This document shows, in pieces, positions 7,310-14,783 of a DNA stretch of 22,873 nucleotides; the first letter of the stretch is position 1; each line of letters starts with the position of its first letter. Source of the DNA: Flavobacteriales bacterium (lineage in GTDB: Bacteria; Bacteroidota; Bacteroidia; Flavobacteriales; Weeksellaceae); NCBI GenBank assembly GCA_900770875.1, contig CAAGLV010000114.1, positions 1 through 22,873 of the forward strand, given 5' to 3'. The translations under genes and the position numbers were made by a program. The notes under the pieces were generated by a model that saw only the letters and a list, made by a program, of their open reading frames with translations, made no database searches and had not been told where the DNA came from.

Positions 7310-8374
7310 ATGAAAATTTTACACATTACAGAGTCTTTTGCTTCTGGAACTTATATTTATTTAAAAAATGTATGCGAATTTCTTATTAAACATAATATTG
7401 ATGTAACGATTATATACAGCGATAAAAGAGACAATTTTAATAATGAAACTTTATATAAGGATTTTAATAAATCTATTCGATTAATAAAGGTTGATCTAAA
7501 TAAAGAGATTAATTTGATAAAGGATTTAAAAATTTCATTTAATATCGCTCAGTTAATTAAAGAAATTAACCCCGACATTGTGCATTTACATTCCTCTAAA
7601 GCTAGTGTTATTGGTAGATGGTCTAGTTTTTTATCTTTTCATAAACACAAATTATTTTACACGCCACACGGCTATTCATTTTTAAGAGAGGATATCTCTA
7701 AACCAAAGCAATTTTTTTATAAAAATATAGAAAAATATACTCAAGTAATTTTTGGTGGAACAACTATTGCTTGTGGCGATACAGAATACGAAATTGCCAA
7801 GCAAATTGGCCTATCTAAATTGGTTAGAAATGGCATTAATGTAACCAAAATTAGTAATTACTACAAACCGAAACACAATAACAGATTAACATTTGGAATT
7901 ATTGGTAGGATAACTGCACAAAAAAATCCGAAAATGTTTAATGATATTGCCCTAAAATTTCCACAATACGATTTTATTTGGATTGGTGATGGCGAATTAA
8001 GAAACTTATTAACCGCTAATAATATAAAAATTACAGGTTGGATTAACAATTCGGAGACCATATTTCAACATATAAATTCTATAGATGTTGTTTTACAAAC
8101 TTCGCTTTGGGAAGGACTTCCTTTGGCTTTATTAGAAGGTTTAGCTTTGCAAAAACCTATAGTAGCAACTAATGTAATAGGGAATAAAGATGTTGTGCAG
8201 CATACTATTAATGGATACCTTTTTACAACAATCAACGAATTAGACAATTTATTATATAATCTAGAAAATGAGGATTTTAGATTAAAAATGGGCGAAAATG
8301 CTTTAAAGATATGTAAAGATCGATTTGATAATAATGTAAATTTATCTGAGCTATTAAAAATATATAAAAAATAA
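7310..8374 (+). CDS. Glycosyltransferase family 4 (GT-B) enzyme
   Basis: Cytoplasmic GT-B glycosyltransferase of 354 residues that probably adds a sugar to the lipid-linked repeat unit. The N-terminal domain starts KILHITESFASGTYIYLKNV and contains DIVHLHSSKASVIGR and YTPHGYSFLRED, typical of the acceptor-side domain. The C-terminal donor domain contains GIIGRITAQKNP, FIWIGDGELRN and the retaining-enzyme E-x7-E motif (Glu268 and Glu276 in WEGLPLALLEGLA). It is the first gene of the plus-strand run and is divergent from the sugar transferase with 44 bases between starts. Donor and linkage cannot be deduced. It resembles capsular and exopolysaccharide GT4 proteins such as EpsD-like enzymes; no close assignment is made. 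Confidence 0.9.
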   Translation: MKILHITESFASGTYIYLKNVCEFLIKHNIDVTIIYSDKRDNFNNETLYKDFNKSIRLIKVDLNKEINLIKDLKISFNIAQLIKEINPDIVHLHSSKASVIGRWSSFLSFHKHKLFYTPHGYSFLREDISKPKQFFYKNIEKYTQVIFGGTTIACGDTEYEIAKQIGLSKLVRNGINVTKISNYYKPKHNNRLTFGIIGRITAQKNPKMFNDIALKFPQYDFIWIGDGELRNLLTANNIKITGWINNSETIFQHINSIDVVLQTSLWEGLPLALLEGLALQKPIVATNVIGNKDVVQHTINGYLFTTINELDNLLYNLENEDFRLKMGENALKICKDRFDNNVNLSELLKIYKK

Positions 8375-8423
8375 AACAATAATCTTCTTTTAATATTGTT
8401 AACCACTTAATCAAATTAAAAAT

Positions 8424-9317
8424 ATGGATAATTCTTATAACGAAATTAATCTCTATCAGCTAATAGAACAAAATATAAAATCTACAAAAAATTTCTTACG
8501 TAAACATTTTTTAATCCTTTTAACTTTAATAATTGTTGGAGCTATAGTAGGATATTTTACATCTCCTTCTTTAAAACAATATCAAAGTAGTGCTATTGTT
8601 ATCCCTAACTTTAATTCGGTTGATTATATATATAATGATGTAGAATTATTAAATTCTAAAATTAAAGAGCGTGATGTAAATTTTCTTAAAAAGAATAATA
8701 TATCTCCTAATATAATCCAGATTGAAATTGAACCTATTATTAATATTTATCAATATATTGATAATGATAATGATTATGATAACAAACGATTTGATTTACT
8801 TAAATTATTTGCCGAAGATGGTGATATTAACAAAGTTACTATCGATGAAAAAACAAGCAAAAATTATAAAACTCATCAAATAAATATTCTTACAAAGAAT
8901 AATAAATTATCTGATCATGATATCAATACAATTTTATCGTTTTTAAATAATAACGAATTTTATAAAAAAATACAACAGAAGAGTTTAGAGAATATTAAAT
9001 CGCGCATGGTTTATAATAGCGAAACCATAAATCAGATTAATACTATTTTAGCTAAAAGCGAAACTAACAACAATACTTCTAATCTTTTATATTTTAATAA
9101 TAATTCTCAATTAAACGATTTAATAAATAATAAAAATTATCTTATTAAAGAAAACGAGAAACTTTCGGTTGTACTTATAGAAAGCACTGATATCGTTAAA
9201 AAAGTAGCTCAAACACTTAATGTAAAGGAAACTAAATTCCCATATTTTTATCTTGCAATATTCCCTCTATTATTTATTGTAATATACTTTATCTACTTAT
9301 TTCTACGTAAGAAATAA
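8424..9317 (+). CDS. Wzz-like polysaccharide chain-length determinant
   Basis: Polysaccharide co-polymerase-like protein of 297 residues. It has the standard layout of two membrane helices (about 26-46, ending GAIVGYF, and about 273-292, FYLAIFPLLFIVIYFIYLF) flanking a large, Asn/Lys/Asp-rich, mainly helical domain expected to lie in the periplasm. The N-terminal INLYQLIEQNIKSTKNFLRKHF and post-helix YQSSAIVIPNFNSVDYIYNDVELLNSKI segments match flavobacterial Wzz-type proteins. No tyrosine-kinase domain is fused, so it is of the Wzz/PCP-1 style rather than Wzc. It sets polymer length together with a Wzy polymerase, of which a candidate lies two genes on. A short run of Asp/Asn codons occurs at 8760-8783. 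The family is fairly clear from topology and position; sequence motifs in this family are weak. Confidence 0.8.
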   Translation: MDNSYNEINLYQLIEQNIKSTKNFLRKHFLILLTLIIVGAIVGYFTSPSLKQYQSSAIVIPNFNSVDYIYNDVELLNSKIKERDVNFLKKNNISPNIIQIEIEPIINIYQYIDNDNDYDNKRFDLLKLFAEDGDINKVTIDEKTSKNYKTHQINILTKNNKLSDHDINTILSFLNNNEFYKKIQQKSLENIKSRMVYNSETINQINTILAKSETNNNTSNLLYFNNNSQLNDLINNKNYLIKENEKLSVVLIESTDIVKKVAQTLNVKETKFPYFYLAIFPLLFIVIYFIYLFLRKK

Positions 9318-9358
9318 GACCATTTATTGTCTATTAAAATAGATATCAGATATGGTCT
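9317..9358. repeat. Compound inverted repeat between wzz-like and wzx-like genes
   Basis: An outer stem AGACCAT (9317-9323) pairs with ATGGTCT (9352-9358). An inner stem TCTATT (9330-9335) pairs with AATAGA (9338-9343). The repeat begins at the final base of the wzz-like stop codon and fills nearly half of the 95-base gap, the only sizeable gap in the plus-strand run. No T tract follows, so it is not a standard terminator; an RNA processing or attenuation element is possible. Confidence 0.5.
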
Positions 9359-9412
9359 AAAACCAAATAAATAAAAGGATTATTTAAAGACTACATCATA
9401 CCAAAAATATCT

Positions 9413-10639
9413 ATGGATATCATTACAAATATTATAAAAAAACATTCATCTTTACTAGTATTAATTTTAGGAGCTGGATGTTTTTTTATTTCAAATATCT
9501 TTTTAAAAACTAAATTATCAACTTACGAATATGGTATATATTCGTTAATCATAACTTATTTATCCTTAATTTATATTTATGGTTTACTTGGTTTTGAACA
9601 AGTTTTATTAAGGTATTCGCATATCGAAAAAAACAATATTTTATTAACACAAAAAATATGCTTATATATAATACTTACAACATCTATTCTTACAAGTATT
9701 ATATCTACTATTGTTTTTAAAATATTTTATTTAAAAACAGGTCATTACTTACTGTTTTTCACAACATTTTCGATGATAATAAGTATGCCTATTTTTAGTA
9801 TTTTAAGATTAAATAAACAATTTACTTTGGCACAGTTTGTTGCTAATTATTGGAAAATTATTCTATTTTTCATCTGTATTTATATGCTAATTATTAACCA
9901 ATATGCAATGGATACAATAATTGATTTATTGTTTTTAACAATTATTGTGTTTACTATAGTTTTAGTATTTTATTTTACAAAAAAAATCCGGTTTGAGTTT
10001 ACTAAAAATACAAGCACAAAAACAATATTTTTAACGTTTTTATTTTTTTTTATATCAATAACATCTTTCTCTTTAATAACATTTGGCGATCGATTTATTA
10101 TTGAAGAAAAAATCGATATTCAAACCCTTGGATCATACTTCTTTTTAACCAATTTTTTATTAGCGCCGTTTAATATTTTACAAAATTATGTAGGGTTTAA
10201 ACAATTAGTAGAATATAAACAAGGGATTAATCATAAAAGCCTATTTACAAATACCATTAAAATATCAATTATTGGTTTAGCTTTGGGAATCGGGTTATGC
10301 TTATTTGCATTTACAATGCAAAGACTTAATCTTGTTAATTTTAATTTTTACGATTATATTACAGAAATTACTTTATTTATCATTTTAGGAATCGTAAAAT
10401 TATACTCTTCTATCGTAAGTCCTGCTTTTGAGACTAACACCAATATAAAAATGCTTAAATTATTTAATTTCAGTATAATATTTAGTTCTATAATTTTTAT
10501 AACAATCTTACTTTATGTAGATAAATTAACAATTAATAAAGTACTAATTTGTTTAATATTATTGTGGTTTATTAGGTCAATATCTCAGCATATATTAATA
10601 TTAAAATCAACAAAAAATAATTCTGTAATTGCACATTAA
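9413..10639 (+). CDS. Wzx-like polysaccharide flippase (MATE/MOP superfamily)
   Basis: Polytopic membrane protein of 408 residues with about twelve hydrophobic segments. The opening (LILGAGCFFISNIFLKTKLSTYEYGIYSLIITYLSLIYIYGLLGFEQVLLR) follows the pattern of O-antigen and exopolysaccharide flippases, where a YG(I/x)YSL motif follows helix 1. It would move the undecaprenyl-linked repeat unit across the inner membrane. It overlaps the next gene by one base (TAATG), so translation may be coupled. Its base composition is the most AT-rich of the window, and it contains a run of nine T at 10043-10051 within Phe codons. Sequence conservation in this family is low; topology and neighbours carry the call. 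Confidence 0.85.
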   Translation: MDIITNIIKKHSSLLVLILGAGCFFISNIFLKTKLSTYEYGIYSLIITYLSLIYIYGLLGFEQVLLRYSHIEKNNILLTQKICLYIILTTSILTSIISTIVFKIFYLKTGHYLLFFTTFSMIISMPIFSILRLNKQFTLAQFVANYWKIILFFICIYMLIINQYAMDTIIDLLFLTIIVFTIVLVFYFTKKIRFEFTKNTSTKTIFLTFLFFFISITSFSLITFGDRFIIEEKIDIQTLGSYFFLTNFLLAPFNILQNYVGFKQLVEYKQGINHKSLFTNTIKISIIGLALGIGLCLFAFTMQRLNLVNFNFYDYITEITLFIILGIVKLYSSIVSPAFETNTNIKMLKLFNFSIIFSSIIFITILLYVDKLTINKVLICLILLWFIRSISQHILILKSTKNNSVIAH

Positions 10640-12027
10640 TGAAAATTAATATCGAAAAATCATTAAAAATATTATTTGTACTAGGACTCTTCTTCTTTTC
10701 TTTTAATCAGGTAGAAATGTTTCCCTTTATGGGAGAATATGTTCGCGAATTTGGTGCCTCGTTTTTTTTGTTAGGATTTGCAATTTTATGCTTCGATAGT
10801 TTAAAAACGGGAAAACTATATTTACCTTATAATAATTTACTTTATCAATTATTAATTCTTTTTTTTAGTTTATGTATTATTTGCTCTCTTGTTAATTTTA
10901 ACGATATAATTACAAATTACTTTAAGAGAACAACGGGAATTTCGCGATTAATAAGACAATTAATTTCCATATCTATTCCAATATTTGTATTTATCCCTTT
11001 TTATTGGAGAGTTATAAAAGACAAAAAACCTACTGAAGTTTTTTATTTAGTACGAAAAATTTTTTTAGCAACTTTATTATTTGCTTCGTTTTATTCTTTT
11101 TGGGAAATTTTTTCTCAATACTATTATCCCGCAAGTTATTTTTTTAAAGTAATTGATATTTTACCATTTATGGACCATCATTTTCATGATGGCGGAAGAA
11201 TTTCTTCTATAGCATACGAGGTACCGTTTTTTGCTATTTTTTTAATATCAATTTCAGGATGGATGTTTAGCTACATTATTACAGGCAAAAACATCATTAC
11301 CAAATTAACACCAACTTTATTAATTTTAATATTAACCTTTTTTTCGGGTTCTAGAACCGGATTACTTGTTGTTTTTTTTATCTTTTGTCTCTTTATTGCA
11401 TATCTTTTTAAAAATAACTACTACCGTAAACAGATTAAATTCTCATTTCTATTTTTAATTATCTGCTCTTTATTAATTACGATAAAAAGCGAAAAAATAA
11501 AACATGTTTTTATAGAGAAAATAGAAAGTTTAGATTTTGCCGGAAACTTAAAAACAGATATATCAAACAAAACACGATTTGGTATGCAAACAGCTTCTAT
11601 ACAAGTTTTTAAACAAAATCCTATTTTTGGTGTTGGTTTTGGACAACAAGCTTATCATACACAATTTTATTACCCTAGATGGGCAACCAAAGATAATTAT
11701 GAGTTTGATTTAATCTATAAGAATAAAAAAGATCCTTCTTTTCCTCCGGGATATAATTTATACACTCGTATTTTAGCCGAAATGGGAATTATAGGATTAA
11801 TATCGTGGCTTTCTATTTTAATCTATAGTTTAGTAATCATTAAAAAACTACTTCGCCTAACAAAAGACCCTATAATAAAAGTTACACTAATAAGTATTTT
11901 TATTTCTTTAGTTGGATTATATATCAACTGGTTACAAATTGATACTTTTAGGATGTATGGCGTTTGGATTAATTTGGCCATTTTAATTAAACTAACCGAA
12001 TATTATAAAAATAAAAAACATGTTTAA
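10639..12027 (+). CDS. O-antigen polymerase/ligase-like membrane protein, Wzy candidate
   Basis: Membrane protein of 462 residues with ten or more hydrophobic segments. A conserved FFSGSRTG segment lies at about 235-241, and a large soluble loop at about 285-375 contains NPIFGVGFGQQAYHTQFYYPRW and GYNLYTRILAEMGIIGLISW, the layout of the O-antigen ligase/polymerase (Wzy_C) superfamily. In the common H-N-x-Y-L loop motif of ligases the histidine is replaced here by tyrosine (GYNLY). That is a weak reason to favour a repeat-unit polymerase over a lipid A ligase, especially because a second superfamily member with the histidine lies two genes on. The start overlaps the flippase stop by one base and the end overlaps the GT2 gene by eight bases, so the run is tightly coupled. 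Confidence 0.8.
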   Translation: MKINIEKSLKILFVLGLFFFSFNQVEMFPFMGEYVREFGASFFLLGFAILCFDSLKTGKLYLPYNNLLYQLLILFFSLCIICSLVNFNDIITNYFKRTTGISRLIRQLISISIPIFVFIPFYWRVIKDKKPTEVFYLVRKIFLATLLFASFYSFWEIFSQYYYPASYFFKVIDILPFMDHHFHDGGRISSIAYEVPFFAIFLISISGWMFSYIITGKNIITKLTPTLLILILTFFSGSRTGLLVVFFIFCLFIAYLFKNNYYRKQIKFSFLFLIICSLLITIKSEKIKHVFIEKIESLDFAGNLKTDISNKTRFGMQTASIQVFKQNPIFGVGFGQQAYHTQFYYPRWATKDNYEFDLIYKNKKDPSFPPGYNLYTRILAEMGIIGLISWLSILIYSLVIIKKLLRLTKDPIIKVTLISIFISLVGLYINWLQIDTFRMYGVWINLAILIKLTEYYKNKKHV

Positions 12028-12796
12028 TATTTCCGTAGTAATACCATGTTATAATTCATCTAATACAATTATTAAAGCTCTTGATTCTATTTTTGCACAA
12101 GAGTTTACCGTAAACGAAATTATAATTATAGATGATGGATCTACAGATAATACAGTAGCACTAGTTACAGCATATATTAAAAACTCTACATTTAAAAATT
12201 TTAAATTTCTAGAACAAGAAAATGCAGGCCCATCATCTGCTAGAAATAAAGGTATTAAAATATGCGAAAGTGAGTGGATCGCTTTCCTTGATTCTGATGA
12301 CGAATGGACATCCGATAAATTAAAGATACAATTACAATATTTAAAATTAAATCCAAATATTTCGTTAATTGGTGGCGGGCACGAAAAAACTTTTTTTAAT
12401 AAGAATATTTATAAAAAAGAAATTAATCTTAAACTTTTATGCTTTAAAAATTTTTTCGAAACGCCTACCGTTATGGTAAAAAGAGAAGTTTGCTTAAAAT
12501 TTTTATTTGATGAAAGCATGAAATTCTCCGAAGATTATAACTTATGGCTAAATATAACAAGTGAGTATAAAGCACTTTATGTTAATAAAGTATTAAGTAA
12601 ATCTATACTCAAAAAACGTTCGTATGGTGATTCTGGACTATCGAAAAATATTTTCTTGATGGAAAAGGGAGAATTAAAAGCAATAAAAAACCAACAAACC
12701 AAAGGTAATATCTCTATTTTTTTATACTTAATAGCTAGTTGTATTTCGATATTAAAGTTTATAAAAAGATTTCTTATTACTAAAATCAAAAGCTAA
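12020..12796 (+). CDS. Glycosyltransferase family 2 (GT-A) enzyme
   Basis: GT-A fold glycosyltransferase of 258 residues. The N-terminus ISVVIPCYNSSNTIIKALDSI is a standard GT2 opening. Asp38-Asp39 in IDDGSTD bind the nucleotide sugar, NAGPSSARNKGI follows, and DSDD (91-94) is the metal-binding DxD-like motif. FSEDYNLWLNI (near 173) supplies the likely catalytic ED acid pair. A hydrophobic, basic C-terminal segment (IFLYLIASCISILKFIKRF) suggests membrane association. It overlaps the preceding polymerase candidate by eight bases and ends four bases before the next gene. Together with the GT4 enzyme it is one of only two non-initiating glycosyltransferases here, which suggests a short repeat unit unless others are encoded elsewhere. 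Confidence 0.93.
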   Translation: MFNISVVIPCYNSSNTIIKALDSIFAQEFTVNEIIIIDDGSTDNTVALVTAYIKNSTFKNFKFLEQENAGPSSARNKGIKICESEWIAFLDSDDEWTSDKLKIQLQYLKLNPNISLIGGGHEKTFFNKNIYKKEINLKLLCFKNFFETPTVMVKREVCLKFLFDESMKFSEDYNLWLNITSEYKALYVNKVLSKSILKKRSYGDSGLSKNIFLMEKGELKAIKNQQTKGNISIFLYLIASCISILKFIKRFLITKIKS

Positions 12797-12800
12797 TAAA

Positions 12801-13997
12801 ATGATCAATAAACTATCTAATAGTATCAATTACTTAATTTTAGTACTATTTTTCCTATTACCATTCTCTAATGCCTTTAGTAGTATTCTTTTATATATTA
12901 CAATTGCTTTAAACTTTATCAATCTTTTTCTTAAAAAGGAAAAAATTAATCTAAGCTATCCTATTTATATCTATTTAGGATTACTTATTTATGCAACAAT
13001 AAATTATTCTTTACAAGGGTCTTTTAGCGATAACAATAAATTTTGGAGATTTTTACCTATATTATCTTTAGGCTTTTTAGGTTTTACTAGTATTAACAAA
13101 ATTAGCTTTATTAAAATACAAAAAACATCTATTATAAGCTGTCTCGTATTTTTAACTTTTATAACAGTAAAAACCATCATATTTTACTGCAATAATCACT
13201 ATCTACCTTTTGGAAATGGAGAGCAAGTAAATGCCATTTTAATTATACATCGTCCCTATTTAGGATTTTATATTTTATTAAATATCATTCTATCGTTTGA
13301 TTTATTTATTAACAAAAAAAAGATATTTTATCTATTTATAACTATCCTATTTGCTTTATCTCTTTTATTAATTTTAGCACGATTATCAATCGTATCATTA
13401 GTTATAATAGCAGTAATATACGCCATATTTTATGCTAAAATAAACTACAAAATAAAATTAGTATCACTTTTATTAATCCTAGGATCATTAGGATTAGTTT
13501 TAAAACTAAACCCAAATACTAAAGAAAGATTTAATACAGAATCTTACGAAAAATTTGTGGATTACGAACCACGATTTGTAATTTGGAAAAGCGTTTACAA
13601 CATCGCTAACCAACCTAATTTTAACCAATTTATTGGACTAGGAAACAACGAAACTGTAGAGAATTTATTGGTAGATAATTATACAAAAGAAATTAGCAAT
13701 ACCAATAAAAGGGCATATTTTATAAGTGAAAGATTTAATACACACTCTCAATACCTAGATTTTTATTTAATGGGTGGTATTCCATATTTATTACTATTTA
13801 TATCTTTCCTGGTAAGCCTTATTATTTATTTCAGAAAAAACTATTTAAGCACATTAATTACCATAAGTTTCATCTTATTTTTCTTTGTCGAAAATGTATT
13901 CGCAAGACAATTAGGTTGCCTACTCTTTACTTTATATATCGGATTATGTATCATTAAAAGTAAAGAATTCCGTGCGCCACTAGTTCATAAAAATTAA
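12801..13997 (+). CDS. O-antigen ligase family membrane protein
   Basis: Membrane protein of 398 residues with about eleven hydrophobic segments and the O-antigen ligase superfamily layout. It has LLILARLSIVSLVIIA in a mid-protein helix, a soluble loop (about 235-315) with RFVIWKSVYNI and FIGLGNNETVENLL, and a loop-end motif RFNTHSQYLDFYLMGGIPYLLLF. His315 in this motif matches the conserved ligase histidine. This makes it the better WaaL-like candidate of the two superfamily members here; it would attach polymer to a lipid acceptor in the periplasm. Ligase and polymerase activities cannot be firmly separated by sequence. It is the last gene of the run and is followed by a hairpin terminator about 90 bases on. 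Confidence 0.8.
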   Translation: MINKLSNSINYLILVLFFLLPFSNAFSSILLYITIALNFINLFLKKEKINLSYPIYIYLGLLIYATINYSLQGSFSDNNKFWRFLPILSLGFLGFTSINKISFIKIQKTSIISCLVFLTFITVKTIIFYCNNHYLPFGNGEQVNAILIIHRPYLGFYILLNIILSFDLFINKKKIFYLFITILFALSLLLILARLSIVSLVIIAVIYAIFYAKINYKIKLVSLLLILGSLGLVLKLNPNTKERFNTESYEKFVDYEPRFVIWKSVYNIANQPNFNQFIGLGNNETVENLLVDNYTKEISNTNKRAYFISERFNTHSQYLDFYLMGGIPYLLLFISFLVSLIIYFRKNYLSTLITISFILFFFVENVFARQLGCLLFTLYIGLCIIKSKEFRAPLVHKN

Positions 13998-14086
13998 TAG
14001 TATTGTTTTGTATGTTTTAATCCATATTTAAATAATGTATTAAAAAAAACTCAAGACTAAAAATACATTTAAATTGAACATAATCT

Positions 14087-14119
14087 AAAACTCCGAAAAT
14101 CTATTATCGGAGTTTTTTT
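14087..14119 (+). terminator. Intrinsic terminator ending the polysaccharide run
   Basis: ACTCCGA (14090-14096) pairs with TCGGAGT (14107-14113) around a ten-base loop. A-runs and T-runs extend the stem, giving a seven-T tail. It lies 90 bases past the ligase-like gene and before the tdk promoter box. Confidence 0.88.
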
Positions 14120-14145
14120 ATAACTTATACATCTAATTTATTCCG

Positions 14146-14153
14146 TAAATTTG
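14146..14153 (+). promoter_or_regulatory. Bacteroidota-type -7 element upstream of tdk
   Basis: TAAATTTG fits TAnnTTTG exactly and lies 33 bases before the tdk ATG and 27 bases after the upstream terminator. No good -33 element is visible. Confidence 0.55.
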
Positions 14154-14186
14154 TAACCAATTCTAATAAACACTAGCATATCAATT

Positions 14187-14783
14187 ATGTTTATCGAAAA
14201 TACATTTCACGATCATTCAAAAACAGGTTGGATTGAAGTCATCTGCGGTTCTATGTTCTCTGGTAAAACAGAAGAATTAATCCGTCGTTTAAAGCGTGCC
14301 GAATTTGCAAAACAAAGAGTAGAAATCTTTAAACCAACTGTAGACACACGCTATGCCGAACGCGAAGTAGTATCGCATAATCAAAACTCAATTACAAGTA
14401 CACCTGTAGAATATTCGTCGAGTATCCTTTTACTTGCCGACGATTGCGATGTGGTAGGAATCGATGAAGCACAATTTTTCGACGAAGGTATAGTTGATGT
14501 TGTTAACCAATTAGCAAACAACGGTAAACGTGTAATTATCGCCGGTTTAGATATGGATTTTAAAGGACGACCATTTGGCCCAATGCCTAATTTAATGGCC
14601 GTTGCAGAATATGTAACAAAAGTACATGCTATTTGCGTTCGTACTGGAGGATTGGCACACTATTCGCACCGTACAATCGACAGCCAAAAATTAGTCGAAT
14701 TAGGAGAAACTTCCGAATACGAACCTTTAAGCAGAAAGGCCTATTGGGAAGAAAATAATAAACCAAAAATTGAAAAATTATAA
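14187..14783 (+). CDS. tdk: Thymidine kinase (type II)
   Basis: Phosphorylates thymidine to dTMP with ATP in the nucleotide salvage pathway. The protein has 198 residues, normal for type II bacterial enzymes. The P-loop GSMFSGKT is at 21-28, the DEAQFF motif with catalytic Glu94 follows, and GLDMDFKGRPFGPMPNL and the EYEPLSRKAYW tail are standard. The lasso region usually carries a four-ligand zinc site made of two cysteine pairs; here only Cys150 (HAICVRTGG) remains and no later cysteine exists, so structural zinc is unlikely to bind in the classical way. The last 14 bases overlap the murF-alr start, implying co-transcription from the promoter box at 14146. Confidence 0.95.
   Translation: MFIENTFHDHSKTGWIEVICGSMFSGKTEELIRRLKRAEFAKQRVEIFKPTVDTRYAEREVVSHNQNSITSTPVEYSSSILLLADDCDVVGIDEAQFFDEGIVDVVNQLANNGKRVIIAGLDMDFKGRPFGPMPNLMAVAEYVTKVHAICVRTGGLAHYSHRTIDSQKLVELGETSEYEPLSRKAYWEENNKPKIEKL

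Larger units (their letters stand above)
13998..14186. other. Intergenic stretch between the polysaccharide locus and tdk
   Basis: This 189-base gap is the longest gene-free stretch of the window. It is AT-rich, and I found no open frame or RNA gene in it. It holds one terminator (14087-14119) and one promoter box (14146-14153), and marks the right boundary of the polysaccharide locus. Confidence 0.7.

Noticed and set aside
10043..10051. Nine-T run in the flippase gene as a phase-variation tract
   Set aside because: It encodes Phe codons in a membrane helix, the region is extremely AT-rich, and runs of seven or eight T/A are frequent here; there is no sign of a frameshift.
13998..14186. A small RNA or hidden gene in the gap before tdk
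   Set aside because: Only a terminator and a promoter box can be supported; open frames there are very short.
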